Shown here one piece after another: positions 7,241-15,150 of a stretch of DNA of 28,503 bases. The translations under genes were made by a program, and so were the position numbers. Source of the stretch: CAYHMW01 sp964357925 (lineage in GTDB: Bacteria > Patescibacteriota > Microgenomatia > UBA8517). The first letter of the stretch is position 1. Each line of letters opens with the position of its first letter. The stretch is from NCBI GenBank assembly GCA_964357925.1, contig CAYHMW010000014.1:1-28503 (forward strand), given 5' to 3'. The notes below the pieces were generated by a model that was not told the DNA's origin, did not search any database, and saw nothing but the letters and a program-made list of their open reading frames with translations.

Positions 7241-7251
7241 ATGCGGGATCT
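7226..7251. repeat. Palindromic repeat, family A copy 2 (recJ/rsh junction)
   Basis: GTCATCCCGCACTAGATGCG continuing to GGATCT. The arms ATCCCGCA and TGCGGGAT pair perfectly around CTAGA. Compared with copy 1 at 1831-1857, a G-C pair is swapped for C-G in the stem (GGA/TCC versus GCA/TGC), a compensatory change that keeps the hairpin. The repeat supplies the recJ stop codon. Confidence 0.8.
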
Positions 7252-7259
7252 ATACATTC

Positions 7260-8753
7260 ATGAAAGAAATCAACGCAGAGTTTGAAAAACTAATCGACGA
7301 GGTAAAAAAATATAATCCAAAAAGTAACACTGAAGGTATAAGGAAAGCTTGGAATTTCGCCTCAACTGCACACGCTGGACAAAAACGTCTAAGTGGAGAA
7401 GAATACATATCGCATCCACTTGAAGTCGCGAGGATCATTGTGCACTGGAAACTGGACACAACAACTATTATCGCAGCCCTTCTTCACGATACGGCCGAAG
7501 ATACTGACACCACAATCGACCAAATTGAAAAAGAATTTGGAGTTGAAGCTGCCCTTTTGGTCAAAGGTGTTACAAAAGTAACAAATGTAAGGCTTCGTGG
7601 AAGTAGAAATGAAATTTTTGTTGAGGGTTTGAGAAAGATGATACTGGTCATGGCAACGGACCTTCGTGTGGTATTTATTAAACTAGCAGACAGAATTCAC
7701 AACATGAAGACTGTTAGCGCTCTCCCGAAAAGGAAGCGAAAACAAAATGCCAGGGAGTCCATAGGAGTATATGCGCCTCTTGCAGAAAGGCTAGGGGTCA
7801 GAGAAGCAAAAGCTATTTTAGAAAAATTAAGCTTTCCTATTCTTTATCCCAAAAGTTATAGAAAAATAAGACTAGAGTCTCAGAAATATTTCATCGGTGC
7901 AGAAAAATCTCTCAATAGTATTATTGGTAAAACTATTGAAGGATTAATCAAGCACGGAGTAGAAAATTCTACAGTATATGGACGCAACAAAAATTTATAT
8001 TCGCTTTGGCGAAAACTTCAAAGACCAGAGATAGGAAACAATTACGAAAAAATTTACGACATAATCGCGATTAGAATCTTAGTCGAAGATATAGTGAGCT
8101 GCTACAAATCGCTTGGCGTGGTCCATGGCCTATTTAAGCCAGCCCCTCATTTTGGAGTTTCAGATTTCATAGCACAGCCCAAACCAAATGGTTATCAATC
8201 AATTCACACTAGAGTTTTTGGCACCAGTGGTGTAATTGAAATACAAATTAGGACAAAGGAAATGCATGACCAAGCGGAATATGGGCTTGCCGCACATTGG
8301 GCGTACTCAGAAGCTAAAAGTAAAAAGGGAGTTACAGACAAGTTTATTAAAAGTGGCCAAGTGTTCACAAAAGACGCAAAACTGGACTGGGTGCGCCAAT
8401 TAGTAGAGTGGCAAAAAGAAATCGTTGACTCTAAAGAATTCATCGATAGAGTCAAATTCGATGCACTTAGCCATCGGATATTTGCATATTCACCAAAAGG
8501 AGATGTCTATGATCTGCCAACCGGTGCCACGCCTGTTGATTATGCTTTTGCCGTTCATTCCGACCTTGGATATTTTATAAAAGGAGCGAAGATAAATGGC
8601 AAAATCGTTAGTCTTAACCACAAAATCCAAAACGGCGACATAGTTGAGATCCTAAAATCGAAAGTAAAAAGACCAATCAACAAAGACTGGCTCCAGTTTG
8701 CAGTCACAAGTATCGCTAAAAAAGAGATTGCCAAGGAATTGAGAAAAGTTTAA
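7260..8753 (+). CDS. RelA/SpoT homologue (ppGpp synthetase/hydrolase), C-terminally short
   Basis: 497 residues. The N-terminal HD hydrolase domain has YISHPLEVA (H52) and LLHDTAED (HD at 76-77). The synthetase domain has YDIIAIRILV, KPNGYQSIHT (about 308-317) and EIQIRT. A TGS domain follows (RIFAYSPKGDVYDLPTGATP, about 405-425), and the protein ends soon after, without the helical, zinc-finger and ACT domains of full-length Rel. It would therefore sense the ribosome differently or not at all. The ATG at 7260 was chosen because the upstream in-frame TTG (7224) lies within recJ and the palindromic repeat. It is probably in one operon with recJ (19-nt gap). Confidence 0.92.
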   Translation: MKEINAEFEKLIDEVKKYNPKSNTEGIRKAWNFASTAHAGQKRLSGEEYISHPLEVARIIVHWKLDTTTIIAALLHDTAEDTDTTIDQIEKEFGVEAALLVKGVTKVTNVRLRGSRNEIFVEGLRKMILVMATDLRVVFIKLADRIHNMKTVSALPKRKRKQNARESIGVYAPLAERLGVREAKAILEKLSFPILYPKSYRKIRLESQKYFIGAEKSLNSIIGKTIEGLIKHGVENSTVYGRNKNLYSLWRKLQRPEIGNNYEKIYDIIAIRILVEDIVSCYKSLGVVHGLFKPAPHFGVSDFIAQPKPNGYQSIHTRVFGTSGVIEIQIRTKEMHDQAEYGLAAHWAYSEAKSKKGVTDKFIKSGQVFTKDAKLDWVRQLVEWQKEIVDSKEFIDRVKFDALSHRIFAYSPKGDVYDLPTGATPVDYAFAVHSDLGYFIKGAKINGKIVSLNHKIQNGDIVEILKSKVKRPINKDWLQFAVTSIAKKEIAKELRKV

Positions 8754-8767
8754 GGTAGTATTACAAT
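8739..8767 (+). promoter_or_regulatory. aspS promoter
   Basis: TTGAGA (8739-8744) and TACAAT (8762-8767), each 5 of 6 to consensus, are separated by 17 nt. The -35 lies in the last codons of the RelA/SpoT gene. Predicted start is near 8774, only about 4 nt before the aspS ATG. Confidence 0.65.
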
Positions 8768-8777
8768 AACCTCTCAA

Positions 8778-10163
8778 ATGAATCGCACACTTATCAAGGA
8801 CACCGTCAACCATGTTGATGGTGAAGTGTTTCTAAAAGGCTGGGTCCACTCTCTTCGTGATCATGGCAAAGTTACTTTTATTGATCTTCGGGATATGTCG
8901 GGGATAATCCAGTGTGTTGGGCAGGCACTTCCAAAGCTGACCGAAGAAAGTGTTGTACAAATAACAGGAACAGTAGTCAATCGTCCAGAAAAACTAATAA
9001 ACCCGAATTTAGAGACTGGAAAAATCGAGGTCCAAATTAAAGATTTGAAAGTAATCAGCCTGGCTGAAGAACTTCCTTTACCAGTTGATGGTGATGGTCT
9101 TGATATTGATGAAACAATTAGAAATAAATACCGCTACCTCGACCTCAGGCGGTCAAGAATGACAAAAAATATTCGAGTTCGCTCACAGGTAGCAAACTTT
9201 ATGAGACGGTGGTTAATCGAAAAAGAAAACTTTGTCGAAATTGAAACACCCATACTCACAAAAACAACTCCAGAAGGTGCCAGAGATTTTTTAGTACCCT
9301 CCCGTCTTCAGCCAGGCAAATTCTACGCCCTTCCACAGAGCCCGCAACAGTATAAACAACTCTTGATGGTTGCAGGGTTTGAGAGATATTTTCAAATTGC
9401 CAGGTGTTTTCGTGATGAGGACCCGAGACATGACAGAGCATATGGTGAATTTACACAACTAGATATCGAAATGTCTTTTGTTACACAAAATGATATTTTA
9501 GAATTAACTGAAAATCTCTTTACAAATTTAATTAAAGAAATTTTTCCTAACAAAAAAATCAAAGAAAGTCCTTGGCCGAGAATTCCTCACAAAGTAGCGA
9601 TAGAAAAGCATGGTTCTGATAAGCCAGACTTGAGAATCAATAAAAACGATCCCGATGAGTTAGCTTTTGCTTGGACTATCGACTTTCCTCTATTTACAGA
9701 ACAATCAGGCGAGGATTTTTATCACGGTTCAGGCAAAGCAAAATTCGCTCCTTCTCACCACATGTTTACAAGCCCTCATCCAGACGATATTGATTTGCTT
9801 GATAGTGACCCACTAAAAGTAAGGGGTCTGCAACACGATCTGATCCTCAATGGTTATGAAGTAGGCGGTGGAAGCATAAGAATCCATGACAAGGACATTC
9901 AAAGCAAAATTTTTGAACTAATTGGTTTTACATCGGAGCAAAAACTAGAGTTTCAGCACATGCTTACAGCCTTTAAATATGGAGTACCTCCTCATGGGGG
10001 TATCGCCCCCGGGCTAGATCGCTTTGTGATGGCAGTTCTTGGTGAATCAACAATCCGAGAAGTCATGGCATTTCCAAGTTCAGCTAAAGGACAAATATCG
10101 ATTCTTGATGCCCCCTCGGCAGCTAGTGAAGATCAACTTAAAGAACTCCACATTAAAGTATAA
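8778..10163 (+). CDS. aspS: Aspartyl-tRNA synthetase lacking the bacterial GAD insertion
   Basis: 461 residues against about 590 for standard bacterial AspRS. The N-terminal OB-fold anticodon domain has GWVHSLRDHGKVTFIDLRD. The class II core has the LDLRR helix, motif 2 (FQIARCFRDEDPRHDR with EFTQLDIEMSF) and motif 3 (GIAPGLDRFVM, about residue 411). The bacterial-type end EVMAFPSSAKGQ is kept. Between KPDLR and ELAFAWTIDFPLF only a few residues remain where most bacterial enzymes have the GAD domain of over 100 residues. It charges tRNA-Asp; whether it also misacylates tRNA-Asn cannot be told. Its stop overlaps the next start (TAATG). Confidence 0.95.
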   Translation: MNRTLIKDTVNHVDGEVFLKGWVHSLRDHGKVTFIDLRDMSGIIQCVGQALPKLTEESVVQITGTVVNRPEKLINPNLETGKIEVQIKDLKVISLAEELPLPVDGDGLDIDETIRNKYRYLDLRRSRMTKNIRVRSQVANFMRRWLIEKENFVEIETPILTKTTPEGARDFLVPSRLQPGKFYALPQSPQQYKQLLMVAGFERYFQIARCFRDEDPRHDRAYGEFTQLDIEMSFVTQNDILELTENLFTNLIKEIFPNKKIKESPWPRIPHKVAIEKHGSDKPDLRINKNDPDELAFAWTIDFPLFTEQSGEDFYHGSGKAKFAPSHHMFTSPHPDDIDLLDSDPLKVRGLQHDLILNGYEVGGGSIRIHDKDIQSKIFELIGFTSEQKLEFQHMLTAFKYGVPPHGGIAPGLDRFVMAVLGESTIREVMAFPSSAKGQISILDAPSAASEDQLKELHIKV

Positions 10164-11104
10164 TGCTAAGGATGAGGTTTATTTATTTTCTTGCGGCTTC
10201 CATGATGTTCATCGCGAACATAGCCCTTTATACATTCACTTCACAAAATAGTGTCTTAGCACAATCCACCTTAACACAAGCGGCAACAATGCACCCAATT
10301 CTGAGTGAGGGATCAACACCTCCAATAATTTCTGCTCAAAGTGTCCTTGCTCTAGACTTAGACACAAAAAGCACTCTCTATGAGAAAAATCCTAATTTAG
10401 CACTTCTTCCAGCCTCAACCACAAAAGTAATGACGGCTCTTATTGCCCTGGAAAATTATGATGAAGAAGAAATAATTGAAGTAGGAAAAATTAAGGTAAG
10501 TGGTAAAAAAATGTTCCTTTTACCAGGCGAGCAAATTTCCATTCAAGATCTCCTCTACGGAACTTTAGTGCTTTCAGCAAACGACGCAGCTGAAGCGCTA
10601 GCGCTCAATTTTGGAGGCGGCAGAGAAGAATTTATCGCACTCATGAATCAAAAGGCAAGTATCTTGGGAATGAAAGATACAGTTTTCAAAAACCCCTCCG
10701 GTCTAGAAAGTGAAGGTCATGTCAGTTCGGCTCACGATATGATACTTCTGTCTGCTGCCGCAATGTCAAACCCAAAATTTGTGAAATATGTAAGCACCCA
10801 AAGCATTACTGTCCAAAGTGTTGATGGCCAAATAAAACACTACCTTACGAATGTAAACGAACTTTTGGGAACAGTAGAAGGGGTTCTTGGTGTCAAAACA
10901 GGCTGGACAGAAAATGCAAGAGAAAATTTAGTGACCTACATTGAAAGAGATAACAAAAAAGTGATGATAGCGCTTATGGGAAGCCAAGATAGATTCGGTG
11001 AAACAAAGGAACTTATTGATTGGATCTTTGAAAACTACAATTGGCAAAAAGTTCAGCTACCTGCCTCGCCTGCCGGCGCGCCCTCTTCTTCTACCCCGCC
11101 ATAG
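10163..11104 (+). CDS. D-alanyl-D-alanine carboxypeptidase (S11, DacA/DacF type)
   Basis: 313 residues; a penicillin-binding serine peptidase that trims peptidoglycan side chains outside the membrane. The N-terminal hydrophobic segment (about 5-34, ending in VLAQS) is a signal peptide or anchor. The catalytic motifs are in order: PASTTK (S85, K88), SAN (138-140) and KTG (245-247). The C-terminal beta domain and amphipathic anchor of classical DacA are missing or very short. The last 15 residues, rich in Ala, Pro and Ser, lie in a GC-rich palindromic stretch that also encodes the end of the convergent gene on the other strand (52-nt overlap). It is coupled to aspS by TAATG. Confidence 0.92.
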   Translation: MLRMRFIYFLAASMMFIANIALYTFTSQNSVLAQSTLTQAATMHPILSEGSTPPIISAQSVLALDLDTKSTLYEKNPNLALLPASTTKVMTALIALENYDEEEIIEVGKIKVSGKKMFLLPGEQISIQDLLYGTLVLSANDAAEALALNFGGGREEFIALMNQKASILGMKDTVFKNPSGLESEGHVSSAHDMILLSAAAMSNPKFVKYVSTQSITVQSVDGQIKHYLTNVNELLGTVEGVLGVKTGWTENARENLVTYIERDNKKVMIALMGSQDRFGETKELIDWIFENYNWQKVQLPASPAGAPSSSTPP

Positions 11105-12174
11105 TATTCAAAAGTGACAGCAGGAACATAAGCCACAAAGTCATTATCGCCTTCAAAAACAACGATTGGTTGATAGTACTGACTCACTGAAGCTGGGTCA
11201 AAGTAAGCAAGGTAAATATTTCTAACCACTACTTCTCCTGCCGCTTTCAGTCCACGATTTGCAATAAAAGCATTGCCCTTCTGTAGCTCGTCCCACGCCA
11301 TTTGAGCATTGATAATTGGATAAGTCTCGAATTTCTCATAATCGACAGGGAAATAGAAAAACTTCGAGGCAATAATAGTTTTTTGAATGCTATTTCCACC
11401 GCTTAAAATAGCCCAAACATTAGCTTCCTTTGGATTAGCCGTCTTGCTTGGATATGATATGCCCTCTTCATTTTTTGCATCCAAAACCACATCATCGCGA
11501 AATAAATTAACCTTTATAAGTTTAGCTTCTGATAGAGAGATAGTACTTACTAGATTTTGCCCCTCCACGCTCAGAAAATCATGCATGGCTTTTTCTTCAT
11601 TTATATCAGTAGGTAAAACTTGAGCACCTTTAAAGATGCTCAACAATCGATTTGTAGCTAATTCACGATCAGGTGGCCTTTCAAGGGTTGGTGTTGGATC
11701 GAAAGCAAGGTTATAGTTCGAAGTAAATACACCAGTTAAAATATTTATTTCTAGCGAGGAAGGCACGACATTGTTATTAAAACGATAAATTGTCTCAGAT
11801 AATTGCACTGGTTTAACATCAAATCCTAATGCCTTAGCCTTTTCGACTGATTCATCGAGGGAGAAAAGACTGGTCGATGCTCCTGGCATAACATATACAT
11901 TCATGCGGTCGGGAAAAGTCGGAAAGCCACCGCTTGGAGTTTCGAGTTTATATGTAAGCCCCTCAGCAGAGCCAGATTTCTCTGGGAACTTGATTGGCTC
12001 AAGTCTACCAAAGGCTACAGTAGGAGGAGGAGGTTTTGGAGGATTTGCCTTTTTGTAAACCATTACACCAACAAACCATGTGATCCTCAATATCAAAGCC
12101 ACGATTGCCATAATTATTCCCCACTTAATAAACATTCGAGCCTTAATTGCAACATCCGTCAAATTTGCAGCCAT
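11053..12174 (-). CDS. Membrane-anchored protein of unknown function
   Basis: 373 residues from the ATG at 12174, chosen because it lies 8 nt after a TATACT box; an in-frame ATG at 12195 lies upstream of that box. A single membrane helix (about residues 14-34, FIKWGIIMAIVALILRITWF) is followed by a proline-rich linker (NPPKPPPP) and a large outside domain. Repeated features in the second half, AWDELQKGNAFIAN and RNIYLAYFDPASVSQYYQPI followed by VVFEGDNDFVAYVPAV, faintly recall YycH/YycI-type domains, but I cannot assign a family. The last residues EEEGAPAGEAGS are encoded by the GC-rich repeat shared with the convergent carboxypeptidase gene. Confidence 0.8.
   Translation of the reverse strand: MAANLTDVAIKARMFIKWGIIMAIVALILRITWFVGVMVYKKANPPKPPPPTVAFGRLEPIKFPEKSGSAEGLTYKLETPSGGFPTFPDRMNVYVMPGASTSLFSLDESVEKAKALGFDVKPVQLSETIYRFNNNVVPSSLEINILTGVFTSNYNLAFDPTPTLERPPDRELATNRLLSIFKGAQVLPTDINEEKAMHDFLSVEGQNLVSTISLSEAKLIKVNLFRDDVVLDAKNEEGISYPSKTANPKEANVWAILSGGNSIQKTIIASKFFYFPVDYEKFETYPIINAQMAWDELQKGNAFIANRGLKAAGEVVVRNIYLAYFDPASVSQYYQPIVVFEGDNDFVAYVPAVTFEYYGGVEEEGAPAGEAGS
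11057..11083. repeat. GC-rich CTGCC/GCCGGC sequence at overlapping gene ends (family C-like)
   Basis: AGCTACCTGCCTCGCCTGCC followed by GGCGCGC is unlike its AT-rich surroundings and contains GCCGGC. It encodes the C-terminal tails of both convergent genes and resembles the sequences at 3609 and 27484. Confidence 0.45.
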
Positions 12175-12179
12175 ATACT

Positions 12180-12208
12180 TTGAGTATACGATCACATTGA
12201 GGTAAAAT
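12180..12208 (+). promoter_or_regulatory. gltX promoter
   Basis: TTGAGT (12180-12185) and TAAAAT (12203-12208) are 17 nt apart; the ATG follows 9 nt later. It interlocks with the divergent promoter, so the two probably exclude each other. Confidence 0.6.
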
Positions 12209-12212
12209 TCAA
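12183..12212 (-). promoter_or_regulatory. Promoter of the membrane-anchored unknown
   Basis: On the minus strand, TTGAAT (12212-12207) and TATACT (12188-12183) are 18 nt apart. The ATG at 12174 is 8 nt after the -10, so the mRNA would be leaderless or nearly so. The -10 overlaps the -35 of the gltX promoter on the other strand. Confidence 0.6.
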
Positions 12213-12217
12213 TTCAA

Positions 12218-13510
12218 ATGGGAACAAGGACTAGAATCGCTCCATCACCTACAGGTTTTGCTCACGTAGGAACAGCATACACAGCACTAATGAACCATGC
12301 CTACGCAAGAAGCAAAAACGGCACCTTCATTATAAGAATTGAAGACAGTGATCTTAAACGAAATATTGAAGGAGCCGAAGGTAAGATATATGAGGCTCTC
12401 ATATGGCTTGGTATCGATTGGGATGAGGGGACAACTAAAGGGGGGGAATTTGGCCCATATAAATTAAGTGAAAGACTTGAGCTCTATAAAAGTAAGGCAG
12501 ACGAACTTGTCAAAGCCGGACGAGCATATGAAGATGATGGAGCCATACGATTTAAAAATCCAGGTGAGGAAGTTAGCTGGGAGGATGCCATCAGAGGGAA
12601 AATAGTTTTCAGTGGAGATCAAATCACAGATTTCGTAATTATGAAGTCAGACGGCTATCCGACATATAACTTCAATGTAGTGGTCGATGACATAGCGATG
12701 CAAATTACACACGTGATTAGAGGTGATGACCATGTAAGCAATACCCCAAGGCAAATCGCATTATACAAAGCGTTTGAGACGAAACCTCCAGTCTTTGCAC
12801 ACCATGCAGTCCTAGTTAACAGTGAAAAGAAAAAACTCTCAAAACGCGATGCTGCTGTCGACATCATGGCCTACAAGCAGATGGGTATTCTTTCAGAAGC
12901 TTTTGTAAATTTCCTTTGTCTCATGGGTTGGTCACACCCAGAAGGAAAAGAGATTTTTGATCTTAATGAATTTACAGAAAAGTTTTCACTGGATCGCGTT
13001 CGCCCCTCGGGCGCCTACTTCAACTTAGAAAAATTACTTTGGCTAAACTCTGAGTATATAAAATCAATGGCGGACAACAGTCTCGCCACATCAGTAGTCA
13101 GTTTCTTTGACAATAAATTCCAGATGCAAGAAGTATTACCAATTATCCCGCTCATCAAAGAACGGATTAATACTCTAAAACAATTTGAAACAATTGCCGT
13201 TTTCTTCTTCCAAGCGCCCGAAGTTGACCAAACCTTATTTGGAGAAAACTCTCAAACTCACCTGAAGGAAGCTTTAATCGCCCTCGAGACGACTGACATT
13301 TGGAATTTAGAAAATATCAATGAATGTCTTATGGCAGCAGTTAAAAAGTATGATTTTCACACCGGCAAATTCTTCATGGATTTGCGAGTTGCAATAACTG
13401 GCCAAAAAGTCACACCACCCTTAAATGAATCACTTGTTATACTGAATAAAGAGGAAACTCTCAAGCGAATAAAATCTGCCCTACATGCGCCAGAAAAGAT
13501 CCCACATTAA
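12218..13510 (+). CDS. gltX: Glutamyl-tRNA synthetase
   Basis: 430 residues, class I synthetase. The HIGH-type motif is APSPTGFAHVGTAYTALMN (8-26). The catalytic core continues with IRIEDSD, the YPTYNFNVVVDDIAM region and HVIRGDDHVSNTPRQ, and the KMSKS-type motif is KKKLSKRD. The C-terminal anticodon-binding part is shorter than in most bacterial GluRS (about 470 residues in total). Many bacteria without GlnRS use GluRS for both tRNA-Glu and tRNA-Gln and then amidate with GatCAB; a tRNA-Gln gene lies 1.6 kb downstream, but nothing here shows which type this enzyme is. The next gene overlaps its end by 26 nt. Confidence 0.95.
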   Translation: MGTRTRIAPSPTGFAHVGTAYTALMNHAYARSKNGTFIIRIEDSDLKRNIEGAEGKIYEALIWLGIDWDEGTTKGGEFGPYKLSERLELYKSKADELVKAGRAYEDDGAIRFKNPGEEVSWEDAIRGKIVFSGDQITDFVIMKSDGYPTYNFNVVVDDIAMQITHVIRGDDHVSNTPRQIALYKAFETKPPVFAHHAVLVNSEKKKLSKRDAAVDIMAYKQMGILSEAFVNFLCLMGWSHPEGKEIFDLNEFTEKFSLDRVRPSGAYFNLEKLLWLNSEYIKSMADNSLATSVVSFFDNKFQMQEVLPIIPLIKERINTLKQFETIAVFFFQAPEVDQTLFGENSQTHLKEALIALETTDIWNLENINECLMAAVKKYDFHTGKFFMDLRVAITGQKVTPPLNESLVILNKEETLKRIKSALHAPEKIPH

Positions 13511-14432
13511 ACACAATAGTGTACTGCCACAAGTTGACAGTGAACTTCTACGACAAAAGCTAAAAGTCAAAAGTCTAGAAACAAGATCCAAGTTCATGGA
13601 CAAAAATAAGGCTGCACTCTCAGCCTTTTTGGCTGAAGGGTTAGATATTAGCCATTTAAGAAAGCACTCGGTAAAAATAGTGGGTGCTGGAGCGCTCGCC
13701 GGGTCGCTTCTCCTTGTGCCTCCTCAAACAACTAAGCTGTTGAAATCTCCAAACGTAACGCTCGCGAAATTAGTTGAGAACAGAAGTCCGATCCCTTCTC
13801 TCTCCAAAAGGGCAGTCCTTCTGGCATCTTTAAATGAAATTCTTCCAGAACGACCAGGTCCACTCACGCGTGAGCAGGAAAAACACCTCGAGCAAGTATT
13901 CAAAGAGACGATAGGCATAAACGCGAGAGCAACTCTTGAAGGTGAGCACTTAAATACCACACACGGGCTCATCGGTGCCGAACAGCATCTTAGACGATAC
14001 CCTGGAGATGTATTGGGCAATCACGGTTCGGTAGCGGATCAAAAAGAAGGGATAGCGCCTGGCCTCGGTGCTTGGGGTTATTTTGCGGGAAGCAAAGATA
14101 AATTGACTCCTGATTTAATTGAGACTGAAAAATGGTATGCAGTAGTTCAAACCATGTATGTGGATGGCTGGAACACTCGCCAGCCTCATCTGAAAAACTG
14201 GTACAAATACAGAAAAGTATTGATAGTGAATACTGATAATGGGAAAGCTGTAGTTGCGTCAATTGCAGATTCAGGCCCTGCAATGTGGACTGGCAAAAAT
14301 TCTGGTGGCAGCCCGGAAGTTATGGATTATCTAGGAGGACCAAGGTACAAAAAAGGCCCAGTAGTAATATTTTTCGTCGACGACCCAAATAACCAAATCC
14401 CCCTGGGGCCAGTAGAGTATAATAACGTTTAA
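13485..14432 (+). CDS. Membrane-anchored protein with RlpA/DPBB-like C-terminal region
   Basis: 315 residues. The N-terminus is basic (about 65 residues), followed by one weak membrane helix (IVGAGALAGSLLLVPP, about 65-80), so the rest is likely outside. The C-terminal part has the run VLIVNTDNGKAVVASIADSG, then a GGSPEVMDYLGG element and GPVVIFFVDD, resembling the double-psi beta-barrel of RlpA-like and 3D-domain proteins, in which a similar N-x-x-N/DGK...V..I.D.GP pattern occurs. The aspartate in IADSGP would correspond to a conserved residue there. A cell-wall role is inferred only. The ATG at 13485 overlaps gltX by 26 nt; M38 is an alternative start with no overlap. Confidence 0.6.
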   Translation: MRQKRSHIKHNSVLPQVDSELLRQKLKVKSLETRSKFMDKNKAALSAFLAEGLDISHLRKHSVKIVGAGALAGSLLLVPPQTTKLLKSPNVTLAKLVENRSPIPSLSKRAVLLASLNEILPERPGPLTREQEKHLEQVFKETIGINARATLEGEHLNTTHGLIGAEQHLRRYPGDVLGNHGSVADQKEGIAPGLGAWGYFAGSKDKLTPDLIETEKWYAVVQTMYVDGWNTRQPHLKNWYKYRKVLIVNTDNGKAVVASIADSGPAMWTGKNSGGSPEVMDYLGGPRYKKGPVVIFFVDDPNNQIPLGPVEYNNV

Positions 14433-14433
14433 C

Positions 14434-14781
14434 ATGAGTAGAATTTTTTATGATCATCTTATCGACCTTGGCCATGTCGAGGCTCGCATTAAACGTATTG
14501 CAAAGTCAGCCGATGAGCGAGATGAACTCTACCACCTAATAGATGACATAGTTCATCACAGAGTATTGGGTTGTATCTTCGATGCCCTTCCCGAAAGTGA
14601 ACACAAAGCCTTCGTAGCTGAGCTTAAAAAGCGCCCACACGACCTAAGTCTAATTTCATATTTGCAAACTAGAGTTGCACACGATATTGAAGAATTTATT
14701 AGACGAGAGGTTCATCTGCTAGCAGAAGAATTACTTGGGCTGATTTCTGAATCAACACTTCCTCGCACAAAGGCCCATTAA
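14434..14781 (+). CDS. Small helical protein, DUF5663-like
   Basis: 115 residues, predicted all-helical and soluble. The segment RVLGCIFDALPESEHKAFVA followed by ELKKRPHDLSLISYLQTRV resembles the DUF5663-type modules common in CPR proteins, where a LPEEE..EF motif is followed by a regularly spaced second helix pair; the assignment is by eye. The ATG is 1 nt after the stop of the DPBB-like gene, and its own TAA overlaps the next ATG (TAATG), so the three genes form one translationally coupled unit after gltX. No function is known. Confidence 0.6.
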   Translation: MSRIFYDHLIDLGHVEARIKRIAKSADERDELYHLIDDIVHHRVLGCIFDALPESEHKAFVAELKKRPHDLSLISYLQTRVAHDIEEFIRREVHLLAEELLGLISESTLPRTKAH

Positions 14782-15101
14782 TGGACAAACACTACAAAGG
14801 CATCATCTGGACAAACCACGCAATTGAAAGGATGCATCAAAGGGGAGTCTCCCAAAGCGACGCCTATGCAACTTGGAGCAATCCCGATCAGTCACGATAT
14901 GCAGAGTCAAAAGGCGCATGGGTCTACTACAAAGATTTGGGAAGCAGACAGATAGAAGTCGTCGCGAAGCAAAATGAAAGAAAAGAATGGCTCATAATCT
15001 CTGTGTGGACAAAAGACAAAGAGGCCAGTAATGAGTACTGGAAACACCACAAGAAAAAACAATCTCTATTTATTAGACTCCTTAAAAAACTCTTCAGCTA
15101 A
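14781..15101 (+). CDS. DUF4258-like protein
   Basis: 106 residues. The start IIWTNHAIERMHQRGVSQSD has the HAxxRMxxRGVS pattern of DUF4258, a fold distantly related to BrnT/RelE-like small proteins. It is followed by a short strand-rich core (GAWVYYKDLGSRQIEVVAKQ, WLIISVWTKD) and a basic C-terminal helix (KKKQSLFIRLLKKLF). DUF4258 proteins are sometimes toxin-like, but no antitoxin partner with a DNA-binding domain is next to it, so a toxin role should not be assumed. It is coupled to the upstream gene by TAATG and is the last gene before tRNA-Gln. Confidence 0.7.
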   Translation: MDKHYKGIIWTNHAIERMHQRGVSQSDAYATWSNPDQSRYAESKGAWVYYKDLGSRQIEVVAKQNERKEWLIISVWTKDKEASNEYWKHHKKKQSLFIRLLKKLFS

Positions 15102-15109
15102 CCCATTCG

Positions 15110-15118
15110 TGCTAAAAT
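15110..15118 (+). promoter_or_regulatory. Extended -10 promoter of tRNA-Gln
   Basis: TGCTAAAAT, an extended -10 (TGn plus TAAAAT), lies 33 nt before the tRNA, with a predicted start near 15125. No clear -35 is seen. Confidence 0.5.
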
Positions 15119-15150
15119 ACGCCATATTTGCCAGCCATCAGGTGTTGAGC

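Noticed and set aside
1831..7251. Rickettsial origin of the window, because GTCATCCCG...GGGAT palindromes are frequent there
   Set aside because: Gene content (DUF4446, DUF3048, reduced synthetases, leaderless genes) fits CPR, and similar palindromes arise in several lineages.
7224..7259. TTG start for the RelA/SpoT gene inside the palindromic repeat
   Set aside because: It would overlap the end of recJ and translate the repeat; the ATG at 7260 gives the normal N-terminus.
14781..15101. Toxin-antitoxin system based on the DUF4258-like protein
   Set aside because: The upstream coupled gene has no DNA-binding motif of an antitoxin, and the pair sits in an operon led by gltX.
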